64,000 nt of DNA from Hyalella azteca (GCF_000764305.2 NW_025938085.1:429403-493402); one strand, 5' to 3'; counted from the first letter of the stretch, positions 13,201 to 28,200 are shown. Made by a program: numbers and translations. The notes: generated by a model not told the origin, from the sequence alone.

Positions 13201-16200
13201 AATATGCAGCGCACAAGCTTAATCAAGTTAAAAAAAGTACCTCTTGCAGTTCGGTTTTGCCCATGTTGTTGGCAACAGCCATGTGCAGATAACACTTGAC
13301 TTGCTGCCGGATCTTCTGGAAGCAGTCGACGATGGGGACGGAAGGTATGGAATGGATACGTGAGAGGGATTCAAGGCAGACGTTCGTCGAGTTGTGCTTG
13401 CGGGCGATTTTGCCGAAGTGAATGATCGCCTGAGCGGAGGCGTGCACCCCTAGCATGCTGTTGTTCTGCTGCAAACCAACACTCGGTTAGACCTACACGA
13501 CAATAAAGAGTCAATTCGTAATCTTTATTACAAAATTGAAACAATTTTTCCAAGAGAAGTTCAAGAGGAACCATTTAAAATTGTATCCTAACAATTCAAC
13601 ATTGCTATAGCATCTGCATGAAATTACTTTCAAAACTTGCCGTTTTGACGAGGTTGCTATTATATATCTATGTGTTCTATATTACAATGATCAAAACATG
13701 CTACTTACCCGTAATAACTACTCTTAATTAACCTGTTTTATAAATTTCCCAGTGGCACAGGATAAACGCCAACAACGCTAAAGGATTAATTATAGCTGAG
13801 GAATATGATTGCGTTGCGCAAGTACGATAAAATTGATGCACCTGTCCAGTCTCGCCGGCGTCGGTATAGTGGGTGACGATGAACTGGTAGTGCTGCTGTC
13901 GCCACGTGAAAATGTCCGACCAGTGACTGAGGTCGTCGGCAATGACAGGCAGGCGATTGCGCCACGTCTTTACAATTGCCTTCATGTCTTGTAAACTGCT
14001 TGACCGTCCTTGTAGTAGACCCTGATGAATCTGCCATGCTTCCTGTAGCTCCATTACCTACAACAAACATCAACAGAGCTTCTCACCACGAAAGATAATT
14101 TCCGACAAGAATCCGAGCGGTCTCGGTCCAGATGTTGAAACCGTCCAATACGCACTCGAAATTATGATTTCCAAAATATACACCACTATATTTTTGTACA
14201 TTACGCTTGTCCTTACCATTGAATTCATTACTATTTCCGTAACTGAACAGCTATAAATAGCAGTTGCCAACTCCTCAGGAGCTACAGCGATGCATATACA
14301 TGACAATCAAGTAACGTACGAGTAAAGAAGAGATCAGTGGAAAAGTTTTATATGACGTCGCGCAGTTCGAACGTCGACATTACTCAAGGAGCGCACTGCA
14401 TTGCATTTCTTTGCTTAGAAATTGTAAAGCTCACTCCTAAACAAGTCGTAAATCCTCAGGTGAAATGATGGATGAACAAATTTGAATAAGCATGGAAGAG
14501 CATGATTATTGATAGCTCCGATAATCGAGCATTGATAGCTCCGATTATTGAGAATTATTGTTGATGCTTCAGATTGAATAGTAATAATAGAGCAATATTG
14601 TGAATAGCTTTGGAAATTATAAACACTTCTTCAAAGACCAGCTCACCATAGCAGGCCGTACACACGCCCTGCTACATCCAGTCAATGCACTCAATATCTC
14701 ACAGAAGATAAATGTATTTATGCAGAGGTAGTCAGGCAATGACTTAATGCAAGATGTTCGCAATGTATTCCTGTATATGCACTATAATAATGAAGAATAT
14801 CCAACTATATTTGCAGTCGTTTCTAGAGAATCTTTTCTAGAAAAAGTTATGTCTAACGTTACCTGCTTCGCATTTCTTGAAAAATTAAAAAGAAATCTTT
14901 ATTGCGCACGATATTTAAGACTTGAATGTTCAGACTTGAAACGCCTAGCATCATATCGAACCCGGTGCAAGTCTAGTAGCTATTTCAAACTATCGTCAGT
15001 TGATAAAAGATCCGGTCGAAGGACCTGTTTTTAGATCTCCTGTGGACAAGTCACGAAAAGTAGTACAAGAATCGGTGACAGGCCACATCATGCCTACTCT
15101 TCAGCGCCAACATCACTTTTTAGCGCATTTTCTCATTTATTGAAAAAATGCACTATTGTGCTCGCCATATCCGTCCGTCCCTCCGTCTGTCTGTCCGACT
15201 GTCCGTCCGTCTGTCCGTGACCTCAAGTTTTCGTCGACGAGAAAATGCGCTCTCTGTCAGCACTGCAGTGAGTACTGAGTTATATTTTTTATGTTATGTT
15301 AAGTGTACAAAAGTAACATTCGGCATTAGAGTTGCCACCTGTTGCGCCGCCTGCAGGAAGGGTAAGTGGATGTGGGACACGATGGGCGGCAGGCGCTTCC
15401 ACTCTCGTATGCAGAGCGCCGAGGTCACGTCCACGATCTTGTCTACGGTCGCAGGAGTCTGCTCCTCGCCGTAGCATATTGCCAGATATCCTTTGTACAG
15501 GTTCACTTTCCATTGGTATTCTCTGCAATAAAAATAGTACAAAGCATTTTAGTATTTGTACAGGTTCACTTTCCATTGGTATACTCTGCAATAAAAATAG
15601 TAAAAAGCGTTTTAGTATTATGACAGGTTCACTTTCCATTGGTATTCTCTGCAATAAAAATAGTACAAAGCATTATAGTATTTGTACAGGTTCACTTTCC
15701 ATTGGTATTCTCTGCAATAAAAATAGTAAAAAGCGTTTTAGTATAAGTACAAGTTCATCTTCCATTGATATACTCTGTCATCGAAATAGTTCAGCGCATT
15801 ATGTCGTGTGTAGAGGAGGTTCACCCTCCATTGTTTTTCTCTAAATTGGAATAGTGTAATCATTAGGGTATATGCTTTGAACATACGGTTCAGCTTCCAT
15901 TGATATTCTGTGAAATTAACATAGCGTGAGGATATTTTAATTACTGGGTATCATTTATATAAACATAGAAGCGTCACGTTATACGACGAAAACGAATTAA
16001 AACGTTCAAATGTCTAATGGAAAATGCGTTGTCTATGCAGAATAATCAATACCTTCAAATGTCTTTAGGAAATATCTAATTTGAGCCAAACTTTTCGGAA
16101 GCCTTAACTTCAGAAGCAAGTGTGATGCATGCCAGTGAGTCAAACCTCGCTGTAATACAGGGCGATTCATTGAAACTTTCTGATTTGAAAGCTCAATAAA

Positions 16201-19200
16201 AAAATGAACTAGTGAAGATATCATTTAAATATTAATAATTAATTTTATTGAAAAAGGCATTACCAGAATTTTTATATTACTAACTTTTAAAGATTACATC
16301 GGACAACTGACGGCCTCCATTGCCAATGCATTCAGTTAGTCGACTTTTGAAGTTGCATTCAACTCGCTGAAGCATATTGACGGGTCTGGACAGCCATTGT
16401 AAACAATTGATAATTGTTAATGATTGATAGTAAACGGCATAATTGGCCCTTATTGCTTTGAGGAAAACGAACGCGCAGTAACGGTGACTGCTGTTCTGTA
16501 CACGCAAACGATTAACGCCGTTTTTTGCCGTTTGATTCCAATAGGATGGAGCCATCGCCCACATAGCGCGATGTTCAACGTATTTTAGGAGAAAACTCTT
16601 CAGAGTGCCTTATCTTCATGAGAGGTGACCTTCTTTGGTCTGCACGATCCCCCGGTTTGGCACCACGTGATTTTATTTATGGGTTATCTACAATTACTTG
16701 AATTGTTTACAATGACTGTTCACGAACCCTACCTCATTTGAAGAACAACATACGCCAAGCCATCGCCAACATACCCGTCAATTTGCTTCTGCGAGTTGAA
16801 CGGAACTTCAAAAATCTGCTAACTGAATGCATTGACAATGGGGCCGTCATTTGTCCGATGTCATCTTTAAAACTGAGTGATAGAAAAATGATATTTTATG
16901 TAATATTATGATATGTAATGATATTTTTACTACTTATTTTTTAATGAGCTTTCAGATCATGCAGTTTGCGAATTATCCCACGGAGGGAGATTTCTCATCA
17001 CATAAAAATTCAATGAAACTTGAGGGACGAGGTGCAGGTAACGCGCCACGCAGCACAGGACGTACCTCTGGAAGAGGCGAGGGCCCTTCTTCAGAGCAGC
17101 ACAGGACGTACCTCGGGCAGGAGGGGAGAGCCCTTCTTCAAGGCATCACAGGACGTACCTCGGGCAGGAGGGGAAGGCCTTCTTCAGAGCAGCACAGGAC
17201 GTACCTCGGGCAGGAGGGGAAGGCCTTCTTCAGAGCAGCACAGGACGTACCTCGGGCAGGAGGGGAAAGCCCTTCTTCAGAGCAGCACAAGACGTACCTC
17301 GGGCAGGAGGGGAGAGCCCTTCTTCAGAGCAGCACAGGACGTACCTCGGGCAGGAGGCGAGGGCCCTTCTTCAAGGCATCACAGGACGTACCTCGGGTAG
17401 GAGGCGCGCTCCATGGAAGCGAGGGCGTCCTTCATGGCAGGCCAGTCGGGCACTCGCCATGCGGTGTCCAGCACCAACTGCGGCAAGCCGTTGGCAGGGT
17501 CGGAGCCGAACTCCCGCACGATGTCCCACTGGTTGAGCTCCTTCGTGCACCTGCAGACCCAGAGGGGTGATCACGGCGGGCCAGCATTTGCGACGAGTAT
17601 TCGACGTAATGTCATATTAATAATAAACGTAATAATAAAAAAACTAACATCACTATAAACTAACTGACTTCACAATAAACGGATTACCGTTGCAATAAAT
17701 GAACCAACGTCATAGTGAACGAACTAACGCAACTATAAAGGACATAAATCGTTAGCTACCCGTCCGGGCAATATTGTCAGTTAAGCAATGACCGTCATTT
17801 CGAGGAGAAGACTTCTTAGTTTCACCTAGTGTATAATATAATTGAAGTTAGCACTGCTGCAAAAAAGTCAAAACTCTGCTTAATAATGGTGATTAATTTG
17901 CTAAACAACATTGAAAAGAGTGAATAGAAATAAATTTTTAGAGGCCTAAGGACCTGAAATGAAATTTTTTTATTTAGACTTGCAGATGAGAGACGAATAG
18001 TTGAAATTCAAATTGTCAGCCCAGCACTTGGCTATGGAAAGCTTACGCCACGAGACAGGAATAAGCTCGTAAGTCAGCAACACACTCCTAGCGTGGTGCA
18101 GCCGCTTTAAGCCGAGCCAGCTCGAAGCTCTGACCTGAGCCAGCACGAAGCTCTGACCTGAGCCAGCATGAAGCTCTGACCTGAGCCAACATGAAGCTCT
18201 GACCTGAGCCAGCACGAAGCTCTGACCTGAGCCAGCACGAAGCTCTGACCTGAGCCAGCACGAAGCTCTGACCTGAGCCAGCACGAAGCTCTGACCTGAG
18301 CCAGCACGAAGCTCTGACCTGAGCCAGCACGAAGCTCTGACCTGAGCCAGCACGAAGCTCTGACCTGAGCCAGCACGAAGCTCTGACCTGAGCCAGCACG
18401 AAGCTCTGACCTGAGCCAGCACGAAGCTCTGACCTGAGCCAGCACGAAGCTCTGACCTGAGCCAGCACGAAGCTCTGACCTGAGCCAGCACGAAGCTCTG
18501 ACCTGAGCCAGCACGAAGCTCTGACCTGAGCCAGCACGAAGCTCTGACCTGAGCCAGCACGAAGCTCTGACCTGAGCCAGCACGAAGCTCTGACCTGAGC
18601 CAGCACGAAGCTCTGACCTGAGCCAGCACGAAGCTCTGACCTGAGCCAGCACGAAGCTCTGACCTGAGCCAGCACGAAGCTCTGACCTGAGCCAGCNCGT
18701 AAACATCTTAAGGGCCTGCAACACATAAACATTTTAAGGGCCTGCAACACGTAAACATTCTAAGGGCCTGCAACACGTAAACATCTTAAGGGCCTGCAAC
18801 ACGTAAAAGCTTCAACATCAGCTTTACGCACGCTCTAACCCATTCACTTTACATCCAATGGCCATCCACAGCAGAAATTTTCCAGTCATACCGACTTCTA
18901 GATACAAAAACCGACTGAAACATAGAAACATTAACAAGGAAAAACAGGAAAAGTGCGAAAATAAATAATTATAAATAATCGAAGAAAACCAACTGAATCT
19001 TGTGCAACAACTTCTAAGTATTTTCCCTAAAAAATTTCAATGTTAAACTCCTTTCCATGCCTGTTAATGCCTGGACGAGATCTGAAAAGAGAATTTTCTG
19101 ACCCCTGATCCCAGCATAAAGCTGATGTCGAACTCACCAGTTTGGTCTCTGGGTAATGGGCGTGCGTCTGCCACAGCCCCGCCCAGAGGTCCTCCTCCTT

Positions 19201-22200
19201 CATCAGCGAGTACAGGTCGTGCAGTCCAAACAGGGCTTCCTGCTCGCGTTTAGGGCAGCGCATTATTCCACATGCAGAAATGGCTTGCATGTGAGCTAAT
19301 TTAACATGGATATTATCGGGACAGGTTGACACCGACGCACATTTCAAAAGGATTCTGATAAAAAATATTGATTTATTTAAATGCCTGGATTAATATTAAT
19401 AGGCTTGTAAAATGCGCTTAGAACGGATCATAATTCTATTACAAACCTGCTGCAGGGAGAGGATGGGGTCCAAATACTCGGAGTCGCGCTTGATGGCAGA
19501 GAAGGGCACCTGTCCTGCCTGCATCAGGGCCTCGAGCTGCAGGCACATGCGGTGCCACAGGTTGTGGCCCTTACCGAGGTACTGCAGGAGGAAGGGACGC
19601 ATTGGCACGCTCGGCTGGCACAGACAAAGAGCTTCTACGAACGTTTGAATGGCAGACGGATGGCATTCTTTCTGAACGATGTGGGTACCGGACGAAACGA
19701 ACGGAGGAATTTCCTTGCTTAACGACTGCTGCTGTTTCTCACTAAGAATCTTCCAAATACGCGGGAATAATTGCTTCCAAACCCACTCAGCCAGACTTGT
19801 GTCCATATGACAGAGCTGAGCGGTTCCTGCTAAGAAGTGGCTTGTGTAAACTTCATTGGCACTTTGATAGAACTTCCATTGTGTGGAGATGAGGTTTTGC
19901 AGTTTAGCTCGCGAGTTTGGAGAAGAATTTCGTCCACCCGAGAGTGAACCCTCACCGGGAACCGTGGAAGATAATTCCATGTCAATATCTTCTTGATTAT
20001 TTTCCGTCGACGTGCTCACAGATGACGAATCCACGTCTTCTTCTTTGACGTTGGCGAGCATGGAGAAGAGGGCGCGGTCGCTGGCCTCGGCCCAGCCCAC
20101 GACGGACGTGACGCTGGGCAACATAATGTCACTGCGCGACACTTGTATGGGGATTTTATCGTGTGCTGTACTGAGCAATATTTGGATACACTGCTTGATC
20201 CAGTAGTGAGGACCGATGTTCTCCCAGTTCTGCGAGCAGACGATGTAGAGCAGGCGACTGTAAAGCCTACAAGGCATGCTATCCTGAAACACTTGCAGAA
20301 AACTAGCGCGTATTTGTGGTTGAGTGCATCTGAGACCGGCCAGAAATGCAGTCTCAAGCTTGCTCACAAGCTCAGTGTTCCTCAAATGTTCGTCACGGTA
20401 CACGAAGAGAACAAGGTTCAGGAATTGCGCCATCATTTCGTCATCCTGAGCAAAGCGCTTCTCAACGTACTGCATTAACTTGACCAGTAGGATGCTCTTC
20501 TCACGCAGACTTGGCGCCTGGTTTGACGCCGTTGGGGCGGTTGGCTTAGCACGCACCCACTCACCCACCACCTTCGTGATGGCCTTCATCACCTTCACGT
20601 CCGGGGTCTTCTCGACGAGACCCACCAGGATGTTGCCGATGAAGATCTTCCTCATGTCGACGCCCATGACACTCACTCTGTTCTTAACGAGCTCCAGCAG
20701 CACGATGAGCGCCTCTACACGATTTGCTTCCCCTAAAAACAGTTGATTTTAATTGCACACATACAGATGAAATTAAAATTTATTATTCAAAATAAGTCTT
20801 CAAAAATATGTGTCATGGAGGTATAAAGCACAGCACAACAGAAAACTATAGTAAAGCAATCCACAAATTAATACTTATCGATTGATTTTGGACATTTATG
20901 CAGAAGTAGGTATCATTCACAAAGTATAACCAGTAGCTTAGACGTACATTATTTCCAAATAAAATATAAATACACGAATTTACTAAATAACCCATGAAGT
21001 ATGTTACCGGACACCCGAAGATTGTTTAAAGATCCTCACCTGCTGCGTCAGGGCCGATCTGAGCTGGTGTGATGTGGTCCCTGGTAATTTTCTGCAGGAC
21101 CTTCATGATGGCCGTCATAAGACGGTCCAGATGCTGCGTCGAGTGTTGAGCCAGCGCCCTCATGACCATAAGGGCGGGGTACAGGGTACCCACGGCGCCT
21201 GTTGTGCCACGGTCGTGGTTGGCCAGTGCCTCCTGCACCAGCTTGGCTGCACGGGTGACAAACTCGTCCAGTTCATCAACACCGAAAGTCGTGAGCAGAG
21301 TTGACAAAAGAGGATGAAGAAGACGGATGACGCGTGGATTGGAGCAGGAGCAACATGATAGGAGTCCGCGGTAAAGACTCTTTACGGCTGCAAGCATTTG
21401 TTCCTTCTTGAGCTTCCCTACGAGGTAAGTTAGAAGCTCAAGACCGGAACAAACATTACCTAGACTGTATTGGGGAGTTTCTAGGCCCTGGAAGAGCTTA
21501 TCCAGCCAAGCAAGCTTGGGATCAGCATTGGGCCACACGACCAGGGCTCTTTTGAGCAGAAGTGAGCACCTTCTGGACAGAAGCTCGCTGGCTGTAGCTG
21601 CAGGCAGGGGCGGGGAAGCGTTGGGCAGAAGCACTGATGTGGCGCTACTAGTCTCGTGAACTTGGCACGGTAAACGAACCAGAAAGTAGACGACCGTGTC
21701 TGCATGCACGGCAGGTCGGTACTGGTCCAGCAACGTGCGTCCCTTCATGCGGGTCTCTACTGCCGGCGCCACGACGCCTGCTTTCTCGTCCGCTACTCGA
21801 CGTTCTTCCCACTTGATGCACACCTGCTCACAGACCTTCAAGTAAATCTTACGTGGATGTTTAAACCTGAAATTTAATGGCATTAACTAAGTAAATAATA
21901 ACATTTTTAAAACTAATGAATACACCAACTATTGCCGGCATATAAGAATCATAGTTTCACATGTTGGGTCGTGATCAAAAAGTTTATAAGCTCTGGAACT
22001 ACTTAATGTTCAAGTAGTTAACCTGGAACAAAATTCCTTTCGAACAAAAACGAGATAAAATACAATTATGAGATGCAATGAATGCGCTGGTTAGAAGCAT
22101 CACCTCTGCGAGGTCAACAGCCAGCCTCTTCTGGTCCATATTGGCAGTGATGGAGAAGCCAAGCTTGTGCATGGCGCTGGTGATGTGGTGGACGAGGTGT

Positions 22201-25200
22201 TGGCGCACCGGCTGGTACACGTCCACATGGCGCACCACCAGCTGAAGGATGTGCACCAGTTGGCCGATGCTGTGGCCTTCTTCTACCAAGATCTTACGAG
22301 TCCAGTGGGTCAGCATTGTGTTGCCTGCAATAGCAAACATTGCATGAAATCACGTGTCCACTGCGTCAACGAACATTGTTTAGCCAGCATTAGCAAACGC
22401 CTGTATGCTTTTAAAAGGTCAAATGAGCAAGCAGTTCGTAGCTTGCACATTGCTCTTAACATAACGTTTCTCTGACAGAGATAAAAATAAACGACGAAAC
22501 AATGTTGGCGACATTAAAAATCAGACGACACACAAGCAACTGGACATTAAATATCAAATAATTATTGATATTATTAAATATTATTTAAATATATTTAAAT
22601 TTTTATTTATATATTATTTAATAATGTTAAATTTTAAACAGAATTTACGAAAAATAATTAGGCAAATTCATAATTCCTAAAGCAGTGATCAATAGACACA
22701 GAATGCATACCGTCTTCCATTCTAGCAGGCATGGCGGGAGTAAGTATCTCCAAGGCTTGTCTGACGACAGTTCTGGCCTCCATGGCGTGCGCCTTGAGGA
22801 GGCTGTGGAAAACTTGCAAGACGATGCGTCTGTTGATGGCGAACTTGGCGATGATATGCGAGAGCAGCAAATGCCCGTGATACTTGGTGGCTGGGTCGAC
22901 GCAGTTCTTCGCTAGCAAGCACGGCCATGTGAAGGTCATGAGACGACGTAACTTGTCTCCTTGTCTCATCTTCTCACCCTGACGGTGGCTGCTGTCATCG
23001 TGGAAATAGTTAGAAGCTTTCTCCACCAAAAGACATGACAACTGTAATAACAGGATGCGTAGCGCGTCGATGAAGTGCCCGTTGTTGTCTGGGTTCATGA
23101 TTTGGTTGATGAAGACCGATACGATGTTATCGGGGGAATCAATGCAGGGAGTTTCGCTATTGCTGATCAGCAGATCGCGTTCGCCACGCTCCAAGCTCAC
23201 AGAGAAGCTGGGGATGATGATGTACTGCAGAACGCAGGCCTTGAGTTCTTGAACAACTGAGCCATCCACAAACAGTTGCACAAACTCAAAGAACGCTCGA
23301 CGCTTCCACTCGACAGCATAAGTTTTCGCCACAGTTTCCTCAAGGAACTCACGGAGGAATTGAAATTCGGGAATGTAGCGTCCAATGAACGCTTTGACCA
23401 ATTGGAACAAAAGGGGAATATCGTCACTGTGGTTTTTGTAGTAGATCAGCAAGATAGAGACGACCATTCGAGGAATCTTCCAGTGGCTGAATTCAACGGT
23501 ATCGCACATTATGTGCTTCTCGTGGAAGTCTTCAGAGTTCCAGAGGTCACGGATACTCTGCAGGAGTGCGGGCTGCGTGTCAAGCCAGGCGTTGTTGTGG
23601 CGAGCGGCCAGCAGGGTCATTCTGATGGCCAGGAAATGTTTCTGAGCGCTGAACGCCGGTGTCACGTCAGTTTCTGACATCAAAGAGAGCAGCCTATCAC
23701 CCAATAGCTCCATCTGACTCCGCAGTGGAGCGGAAATCGAGTGCCGAATAATGTATTCCAAGTAGCGCCCACACTGTTCATTGCCAGCATGAGCTGGGGA
23801 GAGGAAGAGTTCGAGAGTTTCGACGGGATGGAGGACGAGGAAATTGACGAGTGGCTCACGTAGTGGGCTTCCAGCCTCAATGAGAAGTGCACGCTCAGCC
23901 GCCATCACTTTAGTAGCCATGCGCTCAATGGAGCGCGGTGAAGTTTGCGGCATGCGGTGGAACAGGTCTAGGATGCTGGCCGCAAGTTGCAGCTCGGCGG
24001 TAGATCGGGGATTGAGGGCGGCACTGTCGAGAAGATTGCAGCAGTACTGCAAGAGTTCGTTACACACGAATTCTGTGAAGAGATTAGGGAACAGACGTGA
24101 GATGTATGAAATCTTGGAAACCATTTGAGGAGAAAGACGAGTCATGCTGTTGCAGATCTGGGACACTAGAGGGCGGACCACAGCTGTGATGGAGTCGGAG
24201 GGCGCTCGGCCGTCCAAAAACTTCTGGAGGCCCTCGAAAGCAGCTTCTTGAATTTCCGTGTTGTTGCTTGTAATTAGCGCTTTGTAGATGGAAGTGAAGA
24301 TCTTGTCTTGTGAGACATGAATGTAGTGACATGTAGAAAGCGCGCGGAGAGCAGATTTTTTAAGCGGTATCAAGCTGCTCACGTTTTTGTAGCAAGAATA
24401 CTTTCTGAGATGCACATCGTCAAAATCAACGAGATACAATAGCTCATTGAGGAAGACTTTGTGCTCTTGAACATTAGTATCGAGTGTGAACAGCCTGGGC
24501 TCGAGAGTCGTGCAGAAAGTATTACCTTCCATGAGACCAATCTGGACATTGGCAGGCTGATGACGCAGGAGGTGTTTCTTCGGAGGGATCATGTCAGCCA
24601 AGACTTTCTTGTGAGGCAACATGACCTCCGTTACGCCGCGACCAGTAAGTCTCCCTAAAAGGTGAAGAGATTGCATAGTCTGTTCCCTAACGATAGTGTT
24701 CGATGAGGTAACTTGAAGGACAAGTTCTTGAGTGACCTCGTGCAGAGACTTCTCTTGCATGACCAGCATCTCTTGAGTGTCATGTGGAGGTTGAAGAGGA
24801 GAAGCGCACTGCAGTAGTATTTTCTCTAAGTTTGTCTTGGCCATGTCGACTGCGCCAGTGGAAACTTCACCAGACAAGTCCATCATGACGTACATGAGCG
24901 CCCTCAAGAAGGCAAACTGGTGCTGCAAGACCCACTTGAGTGGCATGTTCTCACACAGGATTTTTATGGCGAGACAACCGCCGTGTTTAGCATACCAAGC
25001 TCGTTCGTAGCACAGCTGGCACATCTTCACGGCAAGATACTCCATCAGTGGCAGTCGAGAGGCTCGTTCTTTGCTTCCAAGGATGTCACTAGCGGCGCTG
25101 ATGATCAACATCAGAGTCACATGACCAGGTTTGCAAAGTTCCTTTTCTTCATGTCCCATAACGACAGCGAGAGCGTCAATCAGCACGTACGGATCCATGC

Positions 25201-28200
25201 CCTGAATCTTGTTCTGGACATTGAATGGTGCCGCCTGCTGGACGACGGCGACCATCGTATAGTGTCGTACCACGGACACGACAGTTCGCAGCACCTGCTT
25301 ACTCAGTTCCTTGATGGCTGCCGTGACGAGCATCGCAGTCAACGCCATCTGGTGAACTCGGCGAGCTGCCTCGTCACGGCACTTGTATGGTTCAGAAGCT
25401 GTGATCTCTCCATCTTTGAAGCTTGGGTGGTTAATTAGCTTCAATAAAAGGCCTCGATCTTGGTCCTTGAGCATAGATCCTATGAGGAAGCAGCGCACAA
25501 CTTCCCAGCATTGCTGTCGGTACCAGGGTTCCGTCGTGGACGTTTTCAATGCATTGAACGCGACTTCAATGATCCTTTCAACAGGAAGTAATATAGGCAT
25601 TTTGTGTTCAGCGAACTGGACATTGATGCATGTACTCGGGATTTCTTGTTCTTCGTAGGTCAGTTTTTGCGGCTCAATCATCATTTTTCTGTTTCCGCCT
25701 CCAAACTTGCCGAGAACGCGGAAGGCAATTTGTGCAGTGTTGTCGTTGGGGTTGCGCAGGGTTTTCCACAAAGCCTGCATGAGCTCAGCTCTAACGGGCT
25801 GGATGTGTTCGTACAAGAAATCAGGTTGAAGATTGTCGACACAAAGTTCGAGTGTTCGCAGGCCCTGGGAGATAAGCATGTGGGAGCCGTTGAGAGCAGA
25901 CACAAGCGGATCCATTAACATGGGCAGATATGGCAGCAAGGAAGAGAGACGGACGGGTACAGTCAGGCACAGCTCCACGAAAAGATCCTTCATGTGCTGT
26001 TTGTGCAGACCGCTCTGCAGGCTATTGAGGCCTTGCAATAATGTAGGCAATAGAGGAAGAAACTCTTGGTATAGCAAATCGTGACTACCTCCCCCAATAG
26101 ACCGAAAGAGCGCTCGCAGAAGCAGGAAGTAATTGTACGGTTCTTTCGCACTCATAGCCAACTCCATGGATTTGTTGACAATCTGATGCAAATGAGGCTT
26201 GAGCATTTGTTCATTTGGAGTAGCGAAGAGCGATACACTTCCGAACACCAGCTTAAAGAGTTTTAAGTAGAGGCTTGACCGTTCCACGGGCTTCCCCATC
26301 TCTTCCATGTGCTTGAGGAGGTACTCCACCAGAATAGTCGCGAACACAGGCGATGGAACAGGATTGGCAAGAAACGTGTTCGCTACCCCTTGGAGAGCAT
26401 TATTCAGGTGGATCCTGTCAACAACGTAGTCGATGGTGGTAGAGAATATTTCTCTAAAAGTCGCTGGATTAAGTAACGTAAAGACGCCCGCGAAATGTTC
26501 GAGAACATCTTTTTCTTCTTTGGATCGGCCAGCGGTCGTGACTGCCGCGCCCCGCTGGGGGGAGGGACCATGGGCGGCCCCCTGTGTGGTACCAGGGGTG
26601 TTGATGGCGTAAATGTCCAGAGCTTGCATCGCCCACTTAACAAACCTGATGAATATCAGGACCTCTTTCGGTTCAAAAATTTTCTCGCCATTAGAATGTT
26701 TCTCGGCGCAGAAACGCGAATTCGTATACCCCCATGTGATGGTCTTGACGCCTGAGACCAAAGTCTTGACGAGGGCTTTGCAATCAGGCACACTATAATT
26801 TTGAGTGACATTTGGAGGTGCGCCAAGCTTCTGGATTTGATCTTTTTCTTTAGCGTTCTCTGTATCTGAGGAAGTGCAAGAAGTGGCACCAGGTCCGGCT
26901 GAAGCACCCAAAGGAATCTTTGAGTCCTTAACATCTTCTTGTTTGATTTCCTGGCCAGCGTCCAAGCCATTGCTTGAGCTCGACCCTGGCGTGCTGCTGG
27001 GCGCAGAAGTAGCAGAGAAAGCTGACGGTGTCGCACCAACGGCTTCTTTTTCTGCGTGCTTCTGTTTCAAGTAAGGAACCTGCAGCTGAGCTATGGACTT
27101 GAACTTATCAACGAAAACCTGCAACATGCGGATGAGCAAGTCTTTAGGAAGCATCGGGTCGTGGCCATCATCATGGTTGTAGGTCCTGATGCCATCCACC
27201 AGGTTCAATAATAACTTGCAAGACATAGTCTGGATGCTCGTAGGTAGTGTCTCATCGTGGATGTTTTTCGAAAAAAGATGTACTGCGCGATTCAACGCTT
27301 GTAAATTCAGCTTCGTCCTAAAAAAAACCAGCACCATGTTATATTTGTGATTCGTACAGTAATGACAAAATATGGTTACATGAATGACACACGAATATCG
27401 TCATACCAAATAGACAAGAATTTTAAAGCAGTAAACAAACCAATCGTAAAATGAACGAAAGCAGAGAAAGCTCATCGATACTCATCTACATGTATATACC
27501 CTGGGACGTCACACACACATATACTCAACACTCCTTTCACGCCACTAAACTTCTGGTACGTAGAAATCGCGATCACAAGAAGTTCGCTAAGAAATATTCT
27601 ACTTCTACATTTTCTCAATGATTTTCTTTTCTTCTCAATGATTTTCTTTTCTTCTCAATGATTTTCATTTCTTCTCAAGCAAATAGCATGAATGTCTTCT
27701 CAAGCAAATAGCATGAATTTATTCGTAAGCAAATAGCATGAATTTCTTTCTGCTCAAGCAAATAGCAAGAAGAATGAGCATGCAGACTGCCGCACCTGAC
27801 GTGGTGAACCAGATCAGCTAGCGTAGAATATGCCAGCGGTCGCAGCGTCTCGTGAGCGGTCCACCCGCTTCCGAACAACAGCTTTTCATCGAACAAGCGA
27901 TCGATGTGAGGCACGAACTCTGGCGGCAGGGTTAGAAACTTGGATCAGTATTACATATTATGCCTCACGGGTAGATGGAAAATGAAATGTTCATCAAAAA
28001 CGTAATTAATATAAAGATGTGAAAGATTTTTTTACCTTTTAGACAAAACATTGAAAAAGTTTGCTTCATAGCTTGAAAACAATAATTTGGTTGGACGTAT
28101 AGTAACTATTACAAAAAAAAAATACATGATAAGTGGCGATGAGCCGTTCAGATACTGGATATTGTACCAGAACCACTGTGACTTATCATAACCAAATTCG

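Noticed and set aside
16908..17570. Plus-strand open frames of 126-220 residues over the exon 13 donor array
   Set aside because: They are antisense shadows of TRRAP exon 13 and its repeat; the minus strand has the conserved protein.
17970..18750. Three long overlapping minus-strand open frames of about 205-220 residues with a repeating [24 protein letters not shown] pattern
   Set aside because: They are the three frames of one 23-bp stop-free satellite and run through an N; there is no start, splice or homology support.
18114..18806. CRISPR-like array
   Set aside because: The repeats are contiguous without spacers, in an animal gene intron.
22685..27074. Many plus-strand open frames opposite TRRAP exon 8
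   Set aside because: They are antisense shadows of a long conserved coding exon; none shows independent motifs.
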